DNA from: an uncultured Bacteroidales bacterium
Lineage (GTDB): Bacteria > Bacteroidota > Bacteroidia > Bacteroidales > FEN-979
Assembly: GCA_903887775.1 (NCBI GenBank)
Contig: CAISRB010000033.1
Location: forward strand, 1-64,000
Direction: 5' to 3'
Length of the DNA: 64,000 nt
The notes under the pieces were generated by a model. That model saw only the letters and a program-made list of their open reading frames with translations, ran no database searches and was not told where the DNA came from. The position numbers were made by a program, and so were the translations under genes. Every line of letters begins with the position of its first letter. Positions within the stretch are counted from its first letter, which is position 1. Below, piece after piece: positions 1 through 7,335 of the stretch.

Positions 1-51
1 GACTACATGATCGTCCAAAGTGGTGGTGATCCAAATGCCGCTTTCTGGTAA
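1..51 (+). CDS. C-terminal end of an unidentified protein (partial)
   Basis: Reading from base 1 in frame 1 gives sixteen sense codons (DYMIVQSGGDPNAAFW) and then TAA at 49-51. This looks like the tail of a plus-strand gene starting left of the window. Sixteen residues are too few to identify a family. An open frame this short can also occur by chance, so the call rests mainly on position: the galE gene follows on the same strand after about 200 non-coding bases. Confidence 0.35.
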   Translation, partial: DYMIVQSGGDPNAAFW

Positions 52-140
52 ACAAAGACCGGCAACCCTAATTTTCAAAATGTCAAAGAACGTCCAACAA
101 TATTAAAATATGTCTTTTAAAGGTTTTGAACACTCATAAT

Positions 141-205
141 TAGGGATTGGGAATTAGGGATTATACATCAACCCCAAACCCCTAATCCCTAACCCCTAAC
201 TCCTG
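141..205. repeat. Heptad-unit inverted repeat, locus A (upstream of galE)
   Basis: Three consecutive 7-bp units (TAGGGAT, TGGGAAT, TAGGGAT) at 141-161 face five units of the complementary sense (ACCCCAA, ACCCCTA, ATCCCTA, ACCCCTA, ACTCCTG) at 171-205. The two arms can pair into an imperfect hairpin with a short loop. It lies in the roughly 195-base gap before galE. Four other places in this window carry elements of the same architecture with different unit sequences. Function is unknown; structure or 3'-end formation of the upstream transcript is a guess. Confidence 0.7.
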
Positions 206-247
206 AATGCATTCTGGATATTTACTTTTAAATCTAACCGAGACTTT

Positions 248-1270
248 ATGAAAATACTGGTTACAGGCGGCACGGGTTATATCGGCAGCCATACAGTGGT
301 TGAACTCCAGAACAGGGGTTATGATGTCATTATTGTGGATGACCTTTCGAATTCGTCTATCGAAGTCCTTGATAATATTGCAAAGATCACGGGGAAGAAA
401 CTTCTTTTTGAGCAATTCGATCTGACAGATCAGGACAAGACAAAAGGTTTTTTCAGGAAGTATAACGACATCAAAGGGGTTATCCATTTTGCAGCTTTCA
501 AGGCGGTAGGTGAATCGGTGAACTTTCCGCTTAAATATTACAGGAATAATCTGCTTTCGCTGATAAACATACTCCAGGGAATGGGCGATAATGCAATCCC
601 GAATATCGTTTTCTCTTCATCCTGCACTGTTTATGGGCAACCCGCCGTTTTGCCAGTCAGGGAAGACGCTCCTGTCCAGAAAGCATGGTCACCATATGGA
701 GCCACGAAACAGATATCCGAAGATATTATCAATGATACAAGCAGGAGCGCCGGCATTAAGGGCATACTCCTCAGGTATTTCAATCCTATCGGGGCGCATG
801 AAAGTGCAATAATCGGTGAACTTCCGATTGGAGAGCCGAATTGTCTCATGCCTTATATCACTCAGACTGCTATTGGGAAAAGGCCCTTCCTGAGGGTTTG
901 GGGAAACGATTATAATACTCCCGACGGCACGGCAATAAGAGATTACCTGCATGTTACCGACCTTGCAAAGGCCCACGTGATTGCTGTCGAAAGGATGCTT
1001 AACGAAACAATGAAACAAAACGTCGAAGTGTTCAATCTTGGGACCGGGAATGGTTTTTCGGTGATGCAGGTGATAGAGTCGTTTGAGCGGTCGACCGGGG
1101 TTAAATTGAACTACCAGATCATGGATCGCAGGCCGGGGGATATCGAGCAGGTGTGGGCTGATACTGCATTTGCAAATAAAGAACTGGGATGGAAAACAGA
1201 GAAAAGCCTGGATGAAATGACCGCTTCGGCCTGGAAATGGGAGAAGGAGCTTGCAAAAAAGAGGAAATAG
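248..1270 (+). CDS. galE: UDP-glucose 4-epimerase
   Basis: A 340-residue extended short-chain dehydrogenase/reductase that interconverts UDP-glucose and UDP-galactose in the cytoplasm, using bound NAD. The N-terminal Rossmann motif TGGTGYIG is at residues 6-13, the serine-rich strand (SSSCTVYG) is at 123-130, and the catalytic YxxxK pair is Tyr150/Lys154. Length and the C-terminal NLGTGNGFSV and RPGD segments match bacterial GalE. The ATG at 248 gives the Rossmann fold directly with no spare leader. It sits 48 bases ahead of rfbB on the same strand, so both probably supply sugar nucleotides for LPS or surface glycans; T9SS cargo glycosylation is a possible but unproven use. Confidence 0.96.
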   Translation: MKILVTGGTGYIGSHTVVELQNRGYDVIIVDDLSNSSIEVLDNIAKITGKKLLFEQFDLTDQDKTKGFFRKYNDIKGVIHFAAFKAVGESVNFPLKYYRNNLLSLINILQGMGDNAIPNIVFSSSCTVYGQPAVLPVREDAPVQKAWSPYGATKQISEDIINDTSRSAGIKGILLRYFNPIGAHESAIIGELPIGEPNCLMPYITQTAIGKRPFLRVWGNDYNTPDGTAIRDYLHVTDLAKAHVIAVERMLNETMKQNVEVFNLGTGNGFSVMQVIESFERSTGVKLNYQIMDRRPGDIEQVWADTAFANKELGWKTEKSLDEMTASAWKWEKELAKKRK

Positions 1271-1318
1271 AAAGAATATTTGTTTATTTTTGGTCGTTGA
1301 ACATTAAATATCCGGTCA

Positions 1319-2368
1319 ATGAAAACGATTTTGATCACCGGGGGCGCAGGTTTTATAGGCTCTCATGTTGTGCGGCGTTTTGTCAGGAATTACCCGCAGT
1401 ACCATATTGTGAACCTTGACAAACTTACTTATGCCGGAAACCTTACAAACCTTAAAGATATAGAAAAGGAACCAAACTATGAGTTTGTAAGAGCTGATAT
1501 TGTCGCCGGTGAACTTGTCAAAAAGATTTTCCAGAAATACAGGTTCGACGGGGTGATCCATCTTGCTGCAGAGTCGCATGTCGACAGGTCCATTACGAAT
1601 CCGACAGAATTCATTTACACCAACATTGTTGGAACCGTGAATCTCCTCAATGCTGCCCGTGAGATATGGAACCCTTTGGATGGTAAGCGTTTTTACCATA
1701 TTTCCACGGATGAGGTTTATGGTTCTCTTGGTGAAAAGGGACTTTTTGTTGAGAGTACTCCTTACGATCCCAGAAGTCCTTATTCTGCATCGAAAGCAAG
1801 TTCTGACCACCTTGTCAGGGCTTATTACCATACCTTCAAGCTGCCCATGGTGATCTCTAATTGTTCCAATAATTACGGACCTTATCAGTTTCCCGAAAAG
1901 CTTATTCCCCTGTCAATACATAACATCAGGAATAACCGGCTTATTCCGGTTTATGGCAAAGGCGAGAACATCCGTGACTGGTTATATGTTGAGGACCATG
2001 CGGAGGCCATTGACAGGATTTTCCATTCAGGTACCATCGGTGAAACCTATAATATCGGCGGACATAATGAATGGAAGAACATCGATTTGCTGAGGCTGTT
2101 GTGCAATATCATGGATCAAAAGCTTAACAGGACGAGCGGAACTTCTGAACATCTGATCACTTTTGTCAAGGATCGGGCAGGGCATGATCTGAGGTATGCG
2201 ATAGATTCTTCAAAAATTCAGAAGGAATTGAAATGGAAGCCGGGTACGAGTTTTGAGAAGGGCCTTGAAAAGACTGTCGATTGGTACCTTTCAAACGAGG
2301 AATGGATGAAGAATGTGACTTCCGGCGAATACCAGAAGTATTACGATAACCAGTACAACAAGCGATAG
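1319..2368 (+). CDS. rfbB: dTDP-glucose 4,6-dehydratase
   Basis: A 349-residue SDR enzyme that converts dTDP-glucose to dTDP-4-keto-6-deoxyglucose, the second step towards dTDP-rhamnose and related deoxysugars. The NAD motif TGGAGFIG is near the N terminus. The dehydratase signature STDEVYG supplies the acidic pair for water elimination, and the active-site YSASK follows. The NNYGPYQFPEKLIPL stretch is characteristic of RmlB rather than GalE. The other rml genes (rfbA, C, D) are not in the window. A TATTTTTG sequence at 1285-1292, between galE and this gene, resembles a Bacteroidota -7 box, so it may have its own promoter. A strong hairpin follows the stop codon. Confidence 0.95.
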   Translation: MKTILITGGAGFIGSHVVRRFVRNYPQYHIVNLDKLTYAGNLTNLKDIEKEPNYEFVRADIVAGELVKKIFQKYRFDGVIHLAAESHVDRSITNPTEFIYTNIVGTVNLLNAAREIWNPLDGKRFYHISTDEVYGSLGEKGLFVESTPYDPRSPYSASKASSDHLVRAYYHTFKLPMVISNCSNNYGPYQFPEKLIPLSIHNIRNNRLIPVYGKGENIRDWLYVEDHAEAIDRIFHSGTIGETYNIGGHNEWKNIDLLRLLCNIMDQKLNRTSGTSEHLITFVKDRAGHDLRYAIDSSKIQKELKWKPGTSFEKGLEKTVDWYLSNEEWMKNVTSGEYQKYYDNQYNKR

Positions 2369-2387
2369 ATTGATAAGGGTAAAATAA

Positions 2388-2421
2388 GATCCGGCCCCGC
2401 GGCTTGCCGCGGGGCCGGATC
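2388..2421. terminator. Strong hairpin between convergent rfbB and fabD
   Basis: A perfect 15-bp GC-rich stem (2388-2402 pairing with 2407-2421) closes a 4-base CTTG loop. It is placed between the stop codons of rfbB (plus) and fabD (minus). On the plus strand it is followed by GTTTTA, on the minus side by TTATTTTA, so it can serve as a bidirectional intrinsic terminator. Confidence 0.85.
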
Positions 2422-2424
2422 GTT

Positions 2425-3300
2425 TTATGCTCCCTCTGCAGTTATATCTTTCCCGATTTTTAAGATCAAACCCTGTAAAACATTTCCGGGGCCTACTTCA
2501 ATGAAATGACTGGCGCCATCGGAAATCATCCTTTGCACAAGCTGTGTCCATAACACAGGGGCGGTGAGCTGGGCTATCAGATTTTCTTTGATCTTTAAAG
2601 GATCTGTGACCCTTTCGGCAGTAGCATTCTGGTAAATCGGGCAAATGGGCTGATGAAATACAGTGTTGTTTATCGCTTTAGCAAGCTCAACCCTCGCAGG
2701 TTCCATGAGAGGGGAATGGAAAGCCCCCCCAACTTTCAAAGGTAATGCACGTCTTGCACCTGCGGCCTTCAGCTTTTCACAGGCAATTTCAATCCCTCTG
2801 ACACTTCCTGATATGACCAGTTGGCCGGGACTGTTATAATTGGCGGGAACTACAACCTCATCGATCGATTTGCATATCTCTTCCACTTTCTGATCCCCGA
2901 GGCCGAGAATGGCAGCCATCGTTGAAGGTTCTTTTTCACAGGCTTTCTGCATCGCCTGTGCCCTCGCGAAAACAAGCTTTAACCCGTCTTCGAAAGATAA
3001 AACTTTGTTCGTAACCAGAGCGGACAATTCCCCAAGTGAATGCCCTGCAACCATATCTGGTTTAAAGGCTTCTCCCAGGGAGAAGGCAAGGATCACGGAA
3101 TGAAGAAATACAGCTGGCTGGGTGACCCTTGTCTGCCTCAGATCCTCATCAGTGCCTGCAAACATGAGGTCAGTTATGCGGAAGCCAAGAATATCATTGG
3201 CTTTCTCAAATAATGCTTTCGCAGAATCAGATTTATCATACAGATCTTTACCCATTCCTGCAAACTGGGCACCCTGGCCGGGAAATACATATGCGGTCAT
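2425..3300 (-). CDS. fabD: Malonyl-CoA:ACP transacylase
   Basis: A 291-residue acyltransferase that moves malonyl from CoA to acyl carrier protein, supplying elongation units for fatty-acid synthesis. It has the opening FPGQGAQ oxyanion loop, the nucleophile motif GHSLGE with Ser88, and the partner histidine in GGAFHSPLM (His195). Length is normal for FabD. It lies downstream of the Bax-inhibitor-like gene on the minus strand, separated by about 100 bases containing a heptad-repeat hairpin, so the two are probably not a tight operon. The other fab genes are not nearby. Confidence 0.95.
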   Translation of the reverse strand: MTAYVFPGQGAQFAGMGKDLYDKSDSAKALFEKANDILGFRITDLMFAGTDEDLRQTRVTQPAVFLHSVILAFSLGEAFKPDMVAGHSLGELSALVTNKVLSFEDGLKLVFARAQAMQKACEKEPSTMAAILGLGDQKVEEICKSIDEVVVPANYNSPGQLVISGSVRGIEIACEKLKAAGARRALPLKVGGAFHSPLMEPARVELAKAINNTVFHQPICPIYQNATAERVTDPLKIKENLIAQLTAPVLWTQLVQRMISDGASHFIEVGPGNVLQGLILKIGKDITAEGA

Positions 3301-3341
3301 AAAATTTCAATTTAATGTGAAAAAAGATGGGTTTTAACAGT

Positions 3342-3404
3342 GAAATGACGAAAAGCGAGAAGCGAAATTGATTTCACTTTTCGCTTTTCACGGTTTCGCT
3401 TTTT
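3342..3404. repeat. Heptad-unit inverted repeat, locus B (abuts the BI-1 gene stop)
   Basis: Units CGAAAAG, CGAGAAG and CGAAATT (3349-3369) face CTTTTCG, CTTTTCA and further heptads up to the stop codon of the minus-strand BI-1 gene. The arms 3351-3368 and 3371-3388 match as an inverted repeat at 16 of 18 positions with a 2-base centre. The unit is the same as at locus E (34.6 kb). On the BI-1 transcript it would form a hairpin immediately after the stop codon, which suggests 3'-end formation. Confidence 0.75.
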
Positions 3405-4134
3405 ATTTTCTGTTCCCCATAAACCTTAGAAGGAACAAAAACAGGTTGATAAAGTCGAGATACAGCGTGAGAGCCCCGAGAATGCCTAACTTTTTAGCAT
3501 TATCCTCCCCATAAGTGCCGGCTCCTGCTCCGATTCGTTTCAGCCTCTGAACATCATAAGCTGTAAGGCCTGTAAAGATAAGAACGCCGAGAATGCTGAT
3601 AATGTACTCAAGTGAACTGCTGTGCAGGAAGAAATTGACCAGCATGGCCAGTATGATGCCAATAAGTCCCATCATTAAAATGGAGCCGAACTTTGTAAGA
3701 TCGGTCTTCGTTGTGTACCCCGCCACTGCCATGATCCCGAACATTCCTGCAGTCACGATAAAAGTTTTAAAAACGGATGCTGCTGTATATGCGAGCAGAA
3801 TAAAACTGAGGCTCATGCCCATTAAGACGGAAAATGCAATGAAAAGAAGTGTCATTGCAAGAGCAGATAATTTCTGAAACCCGAAAGACATCAGCATGAC
3901 AAATCCAATAGGCGCAAGGGTTACAATCCAGCCCAGGCCTGTTAAACTGCCGGTTTCAACATTGATCAGGCTTTTCCAGGCCTCCGAAGTGGCGAACCAC
4001 CAGGCTGTTCCTGCAGTTATTATCATAGCCAGTGTCATCCAGGTAAATACCTGCGACATAAATGTTTTTGCTACAACTCCGGCATCTGCTCCCGAAGATG
4101 ATGCAATATAACTTCTGTTATTTTCCTCAAACAT
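3403..4134 (-). CDS. Bax inhibitor-1 / YccA family membrane protein
   Basis: A 243-residue integral membrane protein with about seven hydrophobic segments after a polar N terminus of roughly 25 residues. The family (UPF0005/BI-1) includes E. coli YccA, which interacts with the membrane protease FtsH, and BsYetJ, a pH-dependent calcium leak channel. Conserved acidic positions typical of the family are visible in GLTAYDVQRLK and LYLDFINLFL near the C terminus. The gene stands 105 bases after folE and ends at a heptad hairpin. Its physiological role here cannot be told from sequence. Confidence 0.9.
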   Translation of the reverse strand: MFEENNRSYIASSSGADAGVVAKTFMSQVFTWMTLAMIITAGTAWWFATSEAWKSLINVETGSLTGLGWIVTLAPIGFVMLMSFGFQKLSALAMTLLFIAFSVLMGMSLSFILLAYTAASVFKTFIVTAGMFGIMAVAGYTTKTDLTKFGSILMMGLIGIILAMLVNFFLHSSSLEYIISILGVLIFTGLTAYDVQRLKRIGAGAGTYGEDNAKKLGILGALTLYLDFINLFLFLLRFMGNRK

Positions 4135-4184
4135 GATTTGATCTCCTGTTATTTAATCGTTTTTTTATGTTGATAAAGGTTGGG

Positions 4185-4215
4185 TGATCAGTAATGTGTA
4201 TAAAAATACTGATCA
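4185..4215. other. Hairpin downstream of folE
   Basis: A perfect 9-bp inverted repeat (TGATCAGTA at 4185-4193, TACTGATCA at 4207-4215) with a 13-base A/T-rich loop, just past the folE stop on the minus strand. It lacks a clear U-tract, so a Rho-independent terminator is uncertain; an operator for the BI-1 gene is less likely given its position. Confidence 0.45.
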
Positions 4216-4239
4216 TTCATGGCTTAATGCCCTTCGCTC

Positions 4240-4851
4240 TTAATGTAGTTTCGTTGATATTAAATGTAAAAATTCAGCCCTTGTCTTATCTCTTTCAAAT
4301 GCTCCGATAAAATCGGATGTTGTTGTCACACAATTCTGCTTCTGAATGCCTCGCATTGACATACACAAATGTTGTGCCTCAATGACAACTGCCACGCCCA
4401 GGGGTTTCAGCGTATTGTTGATAGCATCCTTGATCTGCATCGTAAGACGCTCCTGGACCTGAAGCCTTCTTGCGTAGATCTCCACCACCCTTGCAATTTT
4501 ACTCAGGCCGGTGATGTATTTATCGGGGATGTATGCCACATGCGCTTTCCCGATGAAAGGGATCATATGATGTTCGCACATCGAATAGATCTCTATATCT
4601 TTCACAATCACCATTTCCCTGTAATCTTCACGAAAGCGTGCCGACAGCAGGATGTCTTCAGGATTAAGGTTGTAGCCCTGGTTGAGGAAAAGAATTGATT
4701 TTGCTACTCTTAAAGGAGTTTTAAGCAAACCTTCGCGATCGGGATTTTCACCGATCAGACTGAGTATCTCCCTGTAGTGATAACTGAGTTTCTCAATTTT
4801 TGCTGAGTCATAGTCTTCAAACTTTTCGTAGCTGATCATTTCTTCTGTCAT
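4240..4851 (-). CDS. folE: GTP cyclohydrolase I
   Basis: A 203-residue type IA GTP cyclohydrolase, converting GTP to 7,8-dihydroneopterin triphosphate, the precursor of folate and of queuosine. Zinc-binding and catalytic residues are seen in [12 protein letters not shown] and [15 protein letters not shown] and the C-terminal TTSDFIGAF also match the family. Its start lies 12 bases after the queD stop on the same strand. This places it directly beside the enzyme that uses its product for queuosine biosynthesis. It is the last gene of the compact minus-strand operon that begins with sprE. Confidence 0.96.
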   Translation of the reverse strand: MTEEMISYEKFEDYDSAKIEKLSYHYREILSLIGENPDREGLLKTPLRVAKSILFLNQGYNLNPEDILLSARFREDYREMVIVKDIEIYSMCEHHMIPFIGKAHVAYIPDKYITGLSKIARVVEIYARRLQVQERLTMQIKDAINNTLKPLGVAVVIEAQHLCMSMRGIQKQNCVTTTSDFIGAFERDKTRAEFLHLISTKLH

Positions 4852-4863
4852 GACAATTTGTCC

Positions 4864-5280
4864 TTATTTGTTGCCAAAATATTCTACACTGTTATTTTCT
4901 GTTTCTTCAATCTTTACTGAATGAAGGATTGCACCTGAGGCACAGACCCCCGGTTCAAGTTCTTCCCAGATCCCGATCGCCAGATTCTCAGTAGAAACAA
5001 GTTTGCCATTCATGAAATCCACCTCGAGATTTATATTTTTATGGTCGAGCTTTACCAGAACTTTCTCTTCAATAAGCTGGCTTAATTTCTTAAGATCCAT
5101 AACAAAGCCGGTTTCAGGCTTCGGTTCTCCCTTAACAGTGATAAGGAGAACATAATTATGACCATGCCAGAGAGGATTAGAACATTTACCAAATACACGC
5201 ATGTTTTCTTCGTCGGAATATTCAGGGCGAAACAACCTGTGTGCAGAACTAAAATGCTCTCTGCGTGTAATATAAACCAT
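4864..5280 (-). CDS. queD: 6-carboxy-tetrahydropterin synthase (QueD / PTPS family)
   Basis: About 138 residues. QueD converts dihydroneopterin triphosphate to 6-carboxy-tetrahydropterin on the way to preQ0 and queuosine-modified tRNA. Zinc histidines lie in HFSSAHRL and HGHNY; the catalytic Cys is in FGKCSNP, a spacing like eukaryotic 6-pyruvoyl-tetrahydropterin synthase (CNNxxGHGHNY). I chose the ATG at 5280, giving MVYITRREHFSSAHRL. The longer frame begins with TTG at 5304 and would start inside a TAACTTTG (minus strand, 5302-5309) that resembles a -7 promoter box. QueC, QueE and QueF are not in the window. Confidence 0.93.
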   Translation of the reverse strand: MVYITRREHFSSAHRLFRPEYSDEENMRVFGKCSNPLWHGHNYVLLITVKGEPKPETGFVMDLKKLSQLIEEKVLVKLDHKNINLEVDFMNGKLVSTENLAIGIWEELEPGVCASGAILHSVKIEETENNSVEYFGNK

Positions 5281-5301
5281 CAAGCTCTGGTTAATTTGCG
5301 G

Positions 5302-5309
5302 CAAAGTTA
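5302..5309 (-). promoter_or_regulatory. Possible internal -7 promoter box for queD-folE
   Basis: The minus strand reads TAACTTTG here, matching the Bacteroidota -7 consensus TAnnTTTG, 21 bases ahead of the ATG at 5280. No good -33 TTTG is visible at 19-21 bases upstream, so this is only suggestive. It overlaps the DUF4421 stop codon. Confidence 0.35.
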
Positions 5310-6341
5310 CAAATTATTTTTCTTCTTCTTTCTGAAGATGTCGAAGCGCATACCACCCCAGAATCTGAACTGGGAAACATCATAGAAAAATGAAGAATTA
5401 CTCCAGGATGAATTCAGGTCATTGAACCCGGTGATTAAAGCCCCCCCGATATACCACCTGGTTGTGTTGAAGCCAATAGCAACCCTTAATCCTAGCTGGA
5501 ACACGAAATCACTGCGTGAGTAATTATCATACTTTCCTTCATAAGAATATGACAGCCAGGAGACACCTGGAAAAGCTGCTGCATTCACATAGGCATGTTT
5601 CAGGAAGACAAGGGTATAGGCATATCCCGGGGCCAGGCTGAACGAGTAGAACCGGCCACCTTTTAAAAGCTCATCCTTGTCCATCTTAAATAACTTTATC
5701 AGTTCACCCGGGATGATCCCGGTATCGGAAGTTACTTTATAGAAAGAAATGCCCGGCCTTATCATGAAGGACCCTGCGCTTTTTATCTGACGTTCATTCT
5801 GAACGAAAGCCGCACGCAGAGAGAACTTTCTGCTGTTGTAGATCCAGTACCCATAAGCCCCCAAAGAAAACAGGTTCATATCGGGCAGGATAAAATAGCT
5901 GCTGTATGTCGGATGTATATTCCTGATATAAAATCCATGAAAATTCTGTATGAAGACTTCTGCGGCAACGGCCCTGCCGAATGCATTGATCCTGAGGTCT
6001 ATCGAGGTGGTTTTGCCATATGTTGATTCCTTGAACTGATAAAAGGGATTTGTTATGGATAAACCTAATCCAAACCATTTGTAGAACCCTGCAATACCGA
6101 TCTTGATATTCGTATTCGGTTTATAGATGATGTTGGCTACCTCGTTCGTACTGATTGTAAACTGGGCATCCTGGTATAAAACGTAAAACCTTGATGTGAG
6201 CCATTCAGTATAATCTTCAATATAGATGGAATCGAGATTTGGTATATGAACAGTATCATTGTTTTGTGCTAATAATGGAAACGGAAAGCAGCACAAAAGA
6301 ATAAAAAGGGAAGCATGAATACTGAATATCCTAGCTTTCAT
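5307..6341 (-). CDS. DUF4421-family protein, probable outer-membrane or exported
   Basis: 344 residues with an N-terminal signal peptide (hydrophobic stretch ending near PLLAQ, about residue 25). The mature part has many alternating aromatic and glycine segments (for example WYIGGALITGF) and is likely beta-rich. The motif IEDYTEWLTSRFYVLYQ and the overall plan match DUF4421, a Bacteroidota family of unknown function. The ATG at 6341 overlaps the stop region of the preceding membrane protein gene by 11 bases, implying translational coupling. The C terminus is lysine-rich (FRKKKKNN). No enzyme motif is visible. Confidence 0.8.
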   Translation of the reverse strand: MKARIFSIHASLFILLCCFPFPLLAQNNDTVHIPNLDSIYIEDYTEWLTSRFYVLYQDAQFTISTNEVANIIYKPNTNIKIGIAGFYKWFGLGLSITNPFYQFKESTYGKTTSIDLRINAFGRAVAAEVFIQNFHGFYIRNIHPTYSSYFILPDMNLFSLGAYGYWIYNSRKFSLRAAFVQNERQIKSAGSFMIRPGISFYKVTSDTGIIPGELIKLFKMDKDELLKGGRFYSFSLAPGYAYTLVFLKHAYVNAAAFPGVSWLSYSYEGKYDNYSRSDFVFQLGLRVAIGFNTTRWYIGGALITGFNDLNSSWSNSSFFYDVSQFRFWGGMRFDIFRKKKKNNL

Positions 6342-6744
6342 GTTTCATTTTGCCTGCAGATGTTGAAAGTTTTGTCAATCCAATGATCTGTGTGACTTCG
6401 AATATAGTGTAAACAATGTAAAGAATGAAAAAGTTCAACAGGAAAGGCACGGCATCTTTTTTATTGATAAAGGCATAAATGATCATGATTGAAATGTAAA
6501 GAAACAGTTTTACTGCTGTCGTGAGCATGAAAACAGATACAAACCTGCTGAACTTTGTTTGCAGAGACCTGCTGAGCATGATAAAAGATAAAAGACTGCA
6601 GGCATAGTAGAAAGCAAATAAAAAAGGAACTGATGGGGAAAACCATGTTCCGGGAAGAACGAAAAAAAGAACAAGCGCCAGCACCCCGGCTGCAAGTGTG
6701 ATCAGCAACAGGCGTTTGGCATATGTGGCAACGACAGACTTCAT
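6331..6744 (-). CDS. Small four-helix membrane protein next to AtpZ/I
   Basis: 137 residues with four predicted transmembrane segments (roughly 10-30, 38-56, 70-92 and 100-122). I recognise no catalytic motif. In many Bacteroidota a similar small hydrophobic protein sits between the AtpI-like gene and atpB at the head of the ATP synthase operon, so a role alongside F1Fo assembly is plausible by position. Here no atpB follows: the next gene downstream is the DUF4421 gene, overlapping by 11 bases. Its start is 2 bases after the stop of the AtpZ/I-like gene. Confidence 0.7.
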   Translation of the reverse strand: MKSVVATYAKRLLLITLAAGVLALVLFFVLPGTWFSPSVPFLFAFYYACSLLSFIMLSRSLQTKFSRFVSVFMLTTAVKLFLYISIMIIYAFINKKDAVPFLLNFFILYIVYTIFEVTQIIGLTKLSTSAGKMKHES

Positions 6745-6746
6745 AA

Positions 6747-6962
6747 TTATTTCTTTTTAAGCAGGTCCCTGGTGACAACAAATATCGAGAGAAAAACTGC
6801 AGCGACAGAAAGGAATACTGTAAAAACCGGTTTTGTGTTAAGCCATTGGTCAAGTTTCAGGCCTCCAAAAGAGCCTGCAAGTATGATCACCACCATCTGT
6901 AAAGCCATCCCTGAATACCGCGCATACTGGTTCAGCCCTTTTTCAGGATCAGCTGGACGCAT
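6747..6962 (-). CDS. AtpZ/AtpI-family protein
   Basis: 71 residues with two transmembrane helices (about 19-37 and 45-64) joined by a short polar loop (LDQWLNTKP) and a basic tail (RDLLKKK). This is the plan of the AtpZ/AtpI family, which helps assembly of the c-ring or magnesium supply for ATP synthase. Its first codons overlap the 3' end of the bactofilin gene by 14 bases. No ATP synthase structural gene is in the window, so the call relies on topology and on the common bactofilin-atpI neighbourhood in this phylum. Confidence 0.75.
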   Translation of the reverse strand: MRPADPEKGLNQYARYSGMALQMVVIILAGSFGGLKLDQWLNTKPVFTVFLSVAAVFLSIFVVTRDLLKKK

Positions 6963-7329
6963 CGGACAGGGTTTTCATATCTCCGGCAGGTATCTCCATT
7001 TTACAGGTCCCGGAAAATTTCGCTCCCGGTTCGATGGCAAGCTTACCAGTTGTTATGTCACCGCTGTATAAGGCAGTTTCCTTCAGTGTAAGTAATTCGG
7101 TGACTTTTACAACAGCTTTAATATCTCCTGCAAAATCTGCACTCTGGCAAATAATCTCGCCTTCAATCCTGCCGGTCTGGCCGACAACCATTTTGCCCTT
7201 ACAATGGATATTTCCAATCAGTGTTCCATCCACCCTGAAGTCACCGTTTACACTGATCTCACCTTTGATAACCGTGCCGGGTCCCATAATGTTAATAGAG
7301 GGTATTTCCGGTTCTCTGTTTTTGGCCAT
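6949..7329 (-). CDS. Bactofilin (polymer-forming cytoskeletal protein)
   Basis: 126 residues. The central right-handed beta-helix is visible as repeated short strands with glycine turns (GEISVNGDFRVDGTLIGNI, then KMVVGQTGRIEGEI and GDITTGKLAIEPGAKFSG), flanked by unstructured ends rich in Pro, Ser and Lys. Bactofilins polymerise without nucleotide on the inner face of the membrane and often position a cell-wall hydrolase. An M23 peptidase gene lies about 2.8 kb away, divergently oriented, with only sprE between them. The start is 6 bases after the sprE stop. Confidence 0.93.
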   Translation of the reverse strand: MAKNREPEIPSINIMGPGTVIKGEISVNGDFRVDGTLIGNIHCKGKMVVGQTGRIEGEIICQSADFAGDIKAVVKVTELLTLKETALYSGDITTGKLAIEPGAKFSGTCKMEIPAGDMKTLSDASS

Positions 7330-7335
7330 AGTTCA

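Noticed and set aside
1316-1831. 171-codon open frame antisense to rfbB
   Set aside because: Contained within rfbB, which has intact catalytic motifs; no independent support.
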